This document shows, piece after piece, positions 26,478-32,874 of a DNA stretch of 40,952 nucleotides. The position numbers and the translations under genes are program-made. The notes beneath the pieces are model-generated. The model was not told the origin of the DNA. It saw only the letters and a program-made list of their open reading frames with translations, and searched no databases. The first letter of the stretch is position 1, and every line of letters begins with the position of its first letter. The DNA is from Bacteroidetes/Chlorobi group bacterium MS-B_bin-24 (GTDB lineage: Bacteria > Bacteroidota > Ignavibacteria > Kapaibacteriales > UBA2268), in NCBI GenBank assembly GCA_003731685.1, contig RCNO01000014.1:16900-57851 (forward strand). The letters run 5' to 3'.

Positions 26478-27922
26478 TAGATACCCATTGCCATCTTGAT
26501 TCAAAAGAATTTAAAGATGATTTGGAAGATGTAATCAAGCGGGCTTGCGAAGCCGGGGTTGAGGCTTTCGTTGTTCCTTCGACTGAACCAGCGAATATCG
26601 CTGCTTGCCGCCAACTTTCGCAAGAGTATGAGAATGTTTACTGGGCTATTGGAATCCATCCACACAATGCTAAAGAATTCACTCCCGAAGTAGCCGACAA
26701 AATTCAAAAGGAATTGGAACAAAAGGACGGGAAACTTGTGGCAATAGGCGAGGTCGGTCTCGATTATTATTACGACTTTTCCCCGCGCGAACTTCAAAAA
26801 GAAGTGTTTCGAACCCAAATTCAGTTTGCCAAAAATTTTAACCTTCCGGTGATTATACATAACCGGGATTCTTCTGCTGATTTGCTTTCCATTTTAGAAG
26901 AAGAGCAGGACGGAAGATTGCGTTTTGTTCTGCATTGCTTTTCGGAAAGCAAGGAATTTATGGAGAAAGCCCTTGAACTTGGTGGCTATGTTTCTTTTAC
27001 GGGAAATATAACTTTTAAGACGAATAAATTGCAGGATGTGGTGGAGTTGGTCCCCGATGACCGATTTTTTCTGGAAACGGATGCTCCTTTTATGGCTCCT
27101 GTGCCATACCGAGGAAAAAGGAACGAGCCTTCCCTTTTGAAGTTGGTTGCCGAAAAAATTTCCGAAATCAAATCCATATCAATAAACAAGGTGATAGAAA
27201 TGACAACAAAAAATGCACGTCAGTTTTTCAAACTTTTAATAATTAGCTTGTTGCTACTGTCCCCATTGATGCTCAAAGCCCAAGAAGATACAACAGACGA
27301 GGAGATTTACGAGAAACCGTACAAAAAATTCATAGGCATAGGCGGCGAGTTTGGATTTAATACGCTGGTAATTTTTCAGAGTTGGAACGAAAATGGAGTT
27401 GTGAAGGAGCGGAGTTCGGCTAACGAAGGCAAATTCCTTGTGGGTGCCAATATCACATTTTCGCCCGTAGATTGGAACATTCTCCGATTGGAATGGACAT
27501 ATACTTTCGACCGAAGGAAGCCCGATACGCTATTCCCCGACCTTGCCTATATTTATCGCACCGTGAATTTCACTTCCTTGTTCTTGATTAATCCATCGAT
27601 GCGGGTCAACTTTTTTGGAGGTGCAGGACTTAGCTATTTATTCAATTCTTTCAATCTTGGAATTCCCGGTCGTAACCCCAAAGAAAGCTTCCGTACATCA
27701 CTTGGTGGAAATTTTACTGCTGGATTTATTGTCAACATTCCTATTAGCAAAGTCGGTTTGATTACTTTAACGGGCGAATGGTTGATGATTTTCGATTTTA
27801 ACAAAACCAAAAATATTTACGACGCTGAACTCAAGAAACAAATTGATAATTCCTATTATTATTACTCTCAACCTCGCTTTAATCTTACATTTTATCCCGA
27901 ATTTTTAAATAAATTGAAATAG
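26474..27922 (+). CDS. tatD: TatD-family metal-dependent hydrolase joined in frame to an outer-membrane barrel protein
   Basis: 482 aa as one open frame. Residues 1-254 are a complete TatD hydrolase (3'-5' DNase family): metal-binding THCHLD, GIHPHNAKEF, GEVGLDYYYD, VIIHNRD, LHCFSES, FLETDAPF, and the normal end NKVIEMTTKNARQFFKL. Instead of a stop codon, the frame continues into a hydrophobic stretch (IISLLLLSPLMLKA) and about 215 residues of beta-rich barrel-like sequence ending in NLTFYPEFLNKLK. A cytoplasmic TatD cannot sensibly carry an internal signal peptide, so an internal start at 27200 is likely to make the second protein. AAGGGA lies before the first ATG, which overlaps the bcp stop. 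Confidence 0.88.
   Translation: MIDTHCHLDSKEFKDDLEDVIKRACEAGVEAFVVPSTEPANIAACRQLSQEYENVYWAIGIHPHNAKEFTPEVADKIQKELEQKDGKLVAIGEVGLDYYYDFSPRELQKEVFRTQIQFAKNFNLPVIIHNRDSSADLLSILEEEQDGRLRFVLHCFSESKEFMEKALELGGYVSFTGNITFKTNKLQDVVELVPDDRFFLETDAPFMAPVPYRGKRNEPSLLKLVAEKISEIKSISINKVIEMTTKNARQFFKLLIISLLLLSPLMLKAQEDTTDEEIYEKPYKKFIGIGGEFGFNTLVIFQSWNENGVVKERSSANEGKFLVGANITFSPVDWNILRLEWTYTFDRRKPDTLFPDLAYIYRTVNFTSLFLINPSMRVNFFGGAGLSYLFNSFNLGIPGRNPKESFRTSLGGNFTAGFIVNIPISKVGLITLTGEWLMIFDFNKTKNIYDAELKKQIDNSYYYYSQPRFNLTFYPEFLNKLK
27188..27195 (+). promoter_or_regulatory. Internal Shine-Dalgarno sequence for an in-frame second start
   Basis: AAGGTGAT matches the end of a strong Shine-Dalgarno consensus and stands six bases (from the GGTG) before an ATG that is in frame with tatD. 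It supports independent initiation of the downstream barrel protein. Confidence 0.6.
27200..27922 (+). CDS. Outer-membrane beta-barrel protein nested in the tatD reading frame
   Basis: 240 aa product predicted from the internal ATG. It begins MTTKNARQFFKLLIIS: basic n-region, hydrophobic core LLIISLLLLSPLML, and a likely cleavage before or after AQED. The mature part has alternating amphipathic strands typical of small outer-membrane barrels (FIGIGGEFGFNTLVIF, FLVGANITFSPVDWNILRLEW, FFGGAGLSYLFN, VGLITLTGEWLMIF, and a final aromatic strand FNLTFYP). Function unknown. The n-region is at the same time the C-terminus of TatD. The lnt gene begins 3 bases after the stop. Confidence 0.65.
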   Translation: MTTKNARQFFKLLIISLLLLSPLMLKAQEDTTDEEIYEKPYKKFIGIGGEFGFNTLVIFQSWNENGVVKERSSANEGKFLVGANITFSPVDWNILRLEWTYTFDRRKPDTLFPDLAYIYRTVNFTSLFLINPSMRVNFFGGAGLSYLFNSFNLGIPGRNPKESFRTSLGGNFTAGFIVNIPISKVGLITLTGEWLMIFDFNKTKNIYDAELKKQIDNSYYYYSQPRFNLTFYPEFLNKLK

Positions 27923-27924
27923 AA

Positions 27925-29562
27925 TTGCAGAGGAAAAAGTTTTTTATTGGTCTTCTTTCGGGCTTTCTTCTTGCATTGTCGTTTCCGCCTTATACCTTTT
28001 TCCCTTTTGCTTTCATTGGCTTAGTTCCTCTTTTATATGTATTCAACTCGGTAAAGCGACGCTGGTTGCTCACCTACCTTGTGTTTTTCGTTTACCACTA
28101 TGCAACGAATTGGTGGATTAGCAGTTGGCAAAAGGACACCGACCCATATCTTTTCGTCTCGGGCTTTGCTGTTGCTCTTGTCCATCCTTTTTTCTTTATG
28201 ATTCCATTTGCCCTCCTGAATTTGATACAAAAGAAATACTCGCGCAGAATTTCCTTGTGGCTTTTCCCTTTCCTTTGGCTTGCATTCGAATGGTTCCATA
28301 GTCTTGGCGACCTTGCCTACCCTTGGTTAACTCTCGGATATACGCAAGCATACAATCACTTCTGGATTCAAATCGCCGATATTGGCGGTGTTTGGCTTTT
28401 GAGTTTCCTTATTGTTCTTGCAAACGTTTTAATTCTTTTCTTTGTCGAAGATGTTCAGGAAAATCGCCTGCGTAAATTTGGCAAAATTGCACTAAATAAA
28501 TACTTAGTTGCCTTTGCTTTGGTTTTAATCGTTCCAAGTGTTTATGGTGTTTTTCGTTCAATGGATTTTGACCCAAGCCAACTTTTAAAGCAGCAGGACG
28601 TTGTCAAAGTAGGGATTGTTCAACCAAACATAAATCCTTGGCGAAAATGGGATACAAGTCCCGAATCGCAAATCGCAATCCATCTGCAAGTTCAGGATTC
28701 CCTGAAAAGGGTAAATTCAGATATCGATTTGTTTGTTTGGAGCGAAACTGCAGTAACTTTTCTTAGCCTCGATGTTAATGCCTTCCACGATTTTTCGGAA
28801 TTCTATCGCTTTTTGGAAGGAAAATCTTCAATCCTAACTGGATTTGCCGATTTTCGATTCCTTAGCTCCGACGAAAAGCCGTCGTTTACAACAAAGTTTT
28901 ATCTTGGCGATTCTTCCCGTCCATACAATACCTACAATTCCATACTTTTGTTGAATCCCGACCATAGCTATCAAGTTTATCACAAGATTCGATTAACATC
29001 ATTTGGCGAACAAATTCCGTATGGTGAAATTTTCGGTTTCGCTCGGTCGTTTCTGGAATGGAATGTTGGTATTTCCAGCTGGGCAAAGGGCAACGAACAA
29101 AATAATCTTCGGGTTAAAACTCAAAGGAAAAATTTTCTGGTCGCTCCAATTATATGCATTGAATCAATTTACCCGGGCTTCTGCCGTGAATTTGTGCATC
29201 GAGGCGCTTCGTTAATGGTCATTATCACAAACGACGGATGGTATGACCATACTTTTGGACCTTTGCAACATTATTTAATCGCAACATTTCGTGCAATTGA
29301 AAACCGCCGGTTTATTGTTCGCTGTGCAAACACTGGGATTTCCGGATTTATCTGCCCAAATGGGGAAAGTTTAGCCCGTGCACCTCAATATCGGCAAATC
29401 GGTATTGCGGAGGATGTTCCCCTGCTTTCAAACCAAACGATTTACACTCTTTATGGAGATTGGATTGCTTACCTTGCCGTTGCTGTTGCTTTGGCTTCAA
29501 TTACTTTCACTTTTTTCCTTCGCCCGAAAGGTGCGATGGCGGAATCACATAAACGGAAATGA
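27925..29562 (+). CDS. lnt: apolipoprotein N-acyltransferase
   Basis: 545 aa inner-membrane enzyme that adds the third acyl chain to lipoproteins. The N-terminal half has about six membrane segments plus a further C-terminal one (WIAYLAVAVALASITFTFF). The periplasmic nitrilase domain has the catalytic triad: Glu274 in WSETA, Lys354 in YHKIRLTSFGEQIPYG, Cys411 in PIICIES. The frame opens with TTG two bases after the preceding stop; no ATG lies nearby, so TTG is the likely start. Several lipoproteins in this window are likely substrates. The last 56 bases overlap the convergent response-regulator gene. Confidence 0.93.
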   Translation: MQRKKFFIGLLSGFLLALSFPPYTFFPFAFIGLVPLLYVFNSVKRRWLLTYLVFFVYHYATNWWISSWQKDTDPYLFVSGFAVALVHPFFFMIPFALLNLIQKKYSRRISLWLFPFLWLAFEWFHSLGDLAYPWLTLGYTQAYNHFWIQIADIGGVWLLSFLIVLANVLILFFVEDVQENRLRKFGKIALNKYLVAFALVLIVPSVYGVFRSMDFDPSQLLKQQDVVKVGIVQPNINPWRKWDTSPESQIAIHLQVQDSLKRVNSDIDLFVWSETAVTFLSLDVNAFHDFSEFYRFLEGKSSILTGFADFRFLSSDEKPSFTTKFYLGDSSRPYNTYNSILLLNPDHSYQVYHKIRLTSFGEQIPYGEIFGFARSFLEWNVGISSWAKGNEQNNLRVKTQRKNFLVAPIICIESIYPGFCREFVHRGASLMVIITNDGWYDHTFGPLQHYLIATFRAIENRRFIVRCANTGISGFICPNGESLARAPQYRQIGIAEDVPLLSNQTIYTLYGDWIAYLAVAVALASITFTFFLRPKGAMAESHKRK

Positions 29563-30985
29563 CTTTGGAAAGTAGTCCTGCCTCGGCAAGATATTTTATG
29601 TTTTCGACCAGAGCCTCGTCCAGCTTGTTATCCTGTCGAACAATCAGCACCCCGGTTTTTGTAACAACATTTTGAGCCACAATCATTCCGGGCTTCAATT
29701 TTTCGACGCGGATTTCCCGTTCGAGCCCTTCGGTTTCTGCTTGTGTTTGCTCGCTTGCTTCGCTTTCGACTTCACTTTCGGGAGCCGAGTCGCGGAATTC
29801 TATCGTTCGTAATGTCCGTAAATCGAAGTTCTGAATCGAAAGGTTAGTCTTGGGAATAATTAGTTCGGGAATAGCCCTTTTCTTGACCATATCTTGAAAA
29901 GTGTTTAAAATATCCGAATCGAACCAATTGGCTTTTCGATAAAAGAATTTGACCGCCTCGTTGTGCCTGTCGAAAGTCTCTTCTTTTGTTTGAACCACCA
30001 AACCTTCTTCTTCGAGCTTGGTAATATGGAATGGTTGTATTCTATAAACTCTGTTGTGATATATATTAGCTATTGCAATAACTTGGGCTTCTCGCAGGAC
30101 GTTTATGCCTTCGAGCTGATTTGGTCCCCCAGTTCCAGTGCGATTCTCCCAAATTTGACCGAGAATTTTAATCGGACCTACGATGGGTTCGATAGTCGAA
30201 AGTGCAGTGATAGTTTCTTTGAATAGATTGAAAAAGAATGATTTGTCTGCCTGTTCTAAATCGTATGGGTCGTATAAAAGAAATCTTTTGGGCATAGGTA
30301 GGTAGGTCAAATTAACCAATGAGGCTGCAATTTCGATTTCTTCTTTAACTTTGTCGGTGAATTTTACTTCTTCGGCAAGGGCACTTGCAATTGAAACAAC
30401 ATATTCTGTATGATTTGTATAATAATATTTTTCGGACATCATCAAAATTTTCTTCAAGCTTGCAACAAACTCTTTTGCGGTCTTTTGGGCAGCAAGTTGT
30501 GGAGGCGATTTAAGCACAAAATCCACAGCAGTAGACGAAGTTATGCCAACTCGACGAAGCATCTCAAGAAGTTGGTTGTTTTGCACAACCAGATTATATG
30601 TGTCGAAAGCATACCGGAGTGTTTGAATCAATTGCAACTGGTCAATAGGCTTCATTAAATACATATAGGCTCGGCTTTGGTTCAACGCTGCGATGATTTC
30701 TTGGGGATTTGCAAAAGCCGAAAGAATTATTCTAATTGCGTTTGGGGCGAGTTTCATCGATTCTTTCAAAAACTCAACTCCGTTCATCACGGGCATATTC
30801 ATATCAGTCAAAATCACACCGGGGTTGAAACCATTCTTTATTATTTCCAAAGCCTCGGGACCACTTTTGGCAGTTGCAATGTTGAAATGCTTCGATAATT
30901 GAACTGAAAGAAGGCGAAGGAAATTGATGTCATCGTCAACAATTAAAAGATTGCCCTTTTTGTTGTTCTTTTGCTCTTCCGCCAT
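29507..30985 (-). CDS. Response regulator with degenerate HD-GYP-like output domain
   Basis: 492 aa. Receiver domain at 10-130 with the acidic pocket (LLIVDDD), phosphoacceptor Asp61 in ILTDMNMP, and the conserved Lys in YLMKPI. Residues about 185-345 follow the HD-GYP phosphodiesterase fold (NHTEYVVSIASALAEEV; ENRTGTGGPNQLEGINV, aligned to the usual HER-W-D-GTGYP-G), but the metal-binding L-HD-I-G-K is replaced by LVNLTYLP (about 30298-30327), so cyclic-di-GMP hydrolysis is unlikely. A Glu-rich linker (SEVESEASEQTQAETEG) leads to a short C-terminal beta domain (VEKLKPGMIVAQNVVTKTG). No histidine kinase is nearby. Its end overlaps lnt tail to tail by 56 bases. Confidence 0.85.
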   Translation of the reverse strand: MAEEQKNNKKGNLLIVDDDINFLRLLSVQLSKHFNIATAKSGPEALEIIKNGFNPGVILTDMNMPVMNGVEFLKESMKLAPNAIRIILSAFANPQEIIAALNQSRAYMYLMKPIDQLQLIQTLRYAFDTYNLVVQNNQLLEMLRRVGITSSTAVDFVLKSPPQLAAQKTAKEFVASLKKILMMSEKYYYTNHTEYVVSIASALAEEVKFTDKVKEEIEIAASLVNLTYLPMPKRFLLYDPYDLEQADKSFFFNLFKETITALSTIEPIVGPIKILGQIWENRTGTGGPNQLEGINVLREAQVIAIANIYHNRVYRIQPFHITKLEEEGLVVQTKEETFDRHNEAVKFFYRKANWFDSDILNTFQDMVKKRAIPELIIPKTNLSIQNFDLRTLRTIEFRDSAPESEVESEASEQTQAETEGLEREIRVEKLKPGMIVAQNVVTKTGVLIVRQDNKLDEALVENIKYLAEAGLLSKVISVYVIPPSHLSGEGKK

Positions 30986-31108
30986 TTCTGTGCTTTTTTA
31001 TTAAATCGCAATTTAATAAATAATTTTGAATGTATTAAGATTTTAAAAATGTTTTTCAAGCAAAAATTTTAAGGCATAAAAAAGTATTAGCCGGGGAATT
31101 AGCAGGTG

Positions 31109-31525
31109 AACAAAGGATTACAAGCCTTTGTTGATTTTCCCAGACATCGGATGTTTCGCAAACAACCGATGTCTTATTGTAGGACAAGCACTGTTTATCC
31201 TAGGCGTATTTAACCAAAGGGGTTTCCCAGACATCGGATGTCTGACAGACATCCGATGTCAAACCGTGATGAATCCCGTTGATGAAACGAAATCGGTTTT
31301 GCGATGTTTTGCGATTATATTATCTTGTAGTGGCGAATAATTATTCGCCCCTACAAAAAAAAACAATTCCCAACCATACACACATCATCATCACCATTGT
31401 TGGGACAGATCTATGAGCCTCCTCCTGATAAAATGTTATCGATGTAAACCACAATGTAGGGGCGACCGGCCGGTCGCCCCTACGAGTATTTTCAGACATC
31501 GGATGTTTCGCAAACATCCGATGTC
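31109..31525. repeat. Composite hairpin-repeat block C
   Basis: Fills the gap between divergent genes (response regulator and T9SS protein). Parts: AACAAAGG/CCTTTGTT (31109-31132); hairpin 31143-31173 (one arm mismatch); decayed TAGGACAA/TTATCCTA unit (about 31179-31202); hairpin 31230-31260 with changed but still complementary arms (GACATCGGATGTCTG / CAGACATCCGATGTC); linker with GAATCCCGTTGATG; GTAGTGGCGAATAA/TTATTCGCCCCTAC (within 31325-31356); CATCATCATCAC unit followed by a decayed GGGACAGATCTAT; perfect GTAGGGGCGACCGG/CCGGTCGCCCCTAC (31456-31483); hairpin 31495-31525. No gene is seen in this block. Confidence 0.88.
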
Positions 31526-31577
31526 TTATTTTTGGCAAGCATCCCATCTTCGTCCTTTATTTTGTTTAATACTTTAT

Positions 31578-31585
31578 TATTTTTG
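31578..31585 (+). promoter_or_regulatory. Possible Bacteroidetes-type -7 element
   Basis: TATTTTTG fits TAnnTTTG and lies 28 bases before the ATG of the T9SS protein. A TTTG lies 13 bases upstream, closer than the usual 17-20, so support is weak. The same octamer lies before murQ at 35280-35287. Confidence 0.25.
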
Positions 31586-31613
31586 AAAATTATACAAAAA
31601 TTTTGGTGGTTCG

Positions 31614-32813
31614 ATGAAAAATGTTGGGTTTTTATTTATGATTTTGGTTTCGTGCTTTGCATTGTCGCAACCCACGATTAAAAATTGCTATGTTTTCCCA
31701 AAAAACAATATTTGGAATACCCCTGTCGACAACTTGCCTGTGCACCCTAAATCGAATGATTATATTAACATAATTGGCGCTGGACTTAGTTTAAGGAATG
31801 ATTTTGGTTCGGGGTTATGGAATGGTGCACCAATTGGAATACCCTATGTTTTAGTGGGTTCCAATCAGAAGAAAGTAAAAGTCCAGTTTGAATATTCCGA
31901 CGAAAGCGATACCGCTGGATATCCAATTCCCGATAATCCACCTATTGAAGGGGGAAACGAAAGCACTGGCGATAGACACATATTGATTATCGACACGAAT
32001 GAATGTGTTTTATACGAATTATACAGTGCCTATCAAAATGAAGATAAAAGTTGGCGTGCTGGTTCGGGGGCTATATTCAATCTGAATTCAAACGAACTTC
32101 GTCCCGAAGGTTGGACTTCGGCGGATGCTGCAGGACTGCCGATATTCCCCGGCTTGGTTAAATTCGAGGAAGTTCAAGCGGGCGAGATTAATCATATGAT
32201 TAGATTTACTGCCCCAAAAACCCAAAGAAAATATCTCTGGCCCGCAAGACATTATGCATCCTCGATAACCAACGAAAATTATCCGCCTATGGGAATTGTT
32301 ATGAGACTTAAAAGTTCGTTTAATACCGATAAATTGGGTCCACAGGCAAAAGTAATAGCCAATGCACTTAAAAAATATGGGATGATACTTGCCGATAATG
32401 GCTCTGCATGGTTCATTAGTGGCGTGCCCGATGAACGATGGGATATGGATGACCTTTACACTTTGAGACAAATAAAAGGCAGCGACTTCGAAGCCGTAGA
32501 TATTTCCAGTCTTATGGTAGATATTAATTCAGGTGAGGCAAGGAATGTTTCAACTTTTGTAAATGATTCGCAAGATTTCGGAAATGTCATTTGCCCAAAC
32601 CCTGCAGCGGAATATATTACCATAAATTTTCCTTTGGAAGAAGTGACAAGTGGGCTCGACATCAAAATCTACAACACCTTGGGCGAATGTGTGATGAACG
32701 TACGGGCAAATAATTATTTGTCCCTACAACGCATTGATATTTCAAATTTGACCGTTGGCTTATATCTCATACAAATTGGAAATTACACCGAAAAATTTGT
32801 GGTGGTGAGGTGA
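31614..32813 (+). CDS. Secreted protein of unknown family with T9SS sorting domain
   Basis: 399 aa. Signal peptide at about 1-19 (MKNVGFLFMILVSCFALS). Residues about 20-290 form one domain rich in conserved-looking Asp/Gly/Trp/His motifs: FPKNNIWNTPVDNLPVH, GDRHILIID, WRAGSGAIFNLNSNELRPEG, TSADAAGLPIFPGL, KYLWPARHYASS, ADNGSAWFISGVPDERW. I know this pattern only as an unnamed family in assorted bacteria; the clustered His/Asp/Arg motifs suggest an enzyme or a metal/sugar-binding fold, but this is a guess. The C-terminal 75 residues are a T9SS type A domain (CPNPAAEYI, then DISNLTVGLYLIQI) with nine residues encoded by a palindromic repeat at 32700-32727. Confidence 0.82.
   Translation: MKNVGFLFMILVSCFALSQPTIKNCYVFPKNNIWNTPVDNLPVHPKSNDYINIIGAGLSLRNDFGSGLWNGAPIGIPYVLVGSNQKKVKVQFEYSDESDTAGYPIPDNPPIEGGNESTGDRHILIIDTNECVLYELYSAYQNEDKSWRAGSGAIFNLNSNELRPEGWTSADAAGLPIFPGLVKFEEVQAGEINHMIRFTAPKTQRKYLWPARHYASSITNENYPPMGIVMRLKSSFNTDKLGPQAKVIANALKKYGMILADNGSAWFISGVPDERWDMDDLYTLRQIKGSDFEAVDISSLMVDINSGEARNVSTFVNDSQDFGNVICPNPAAEYITINFPLEEVTSGLDIKIYNTLGECVMNVRANNYLSLQRIDISNLTVGLYLIQIGNYTEKFVVVR
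32700..32727 (+). repeat. Palindromic repeat embedded in a coding sequence
   Basis: GTACGGGCAAATAA / TTATTTGTCCCTAC, two mismatches over the 14-base arms. It belongs to the family of the intergenic palindrome at 31325-31356 (GTAGTGGCGAATAA/TTATTCGCCCCTAC). It begins on a codon boundary and encodes residues 363-371 (VRANNYLSL) in the linker of a T9SS sorting domain. Confidence 0.75.
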
Positions 32814-32874
32814 AAATTATTTTTTAAACTTTTCCCTTCTCTGATGTGTCTAAATTTTTTTGTATGGGGGAATT

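Noticed and set aside
31143-31525. CRISPR array
   Set aside because: The repeats are palindromes of several kinds with unequal gaps, shared linkers rather than unique spacers, and no cas genes are present.
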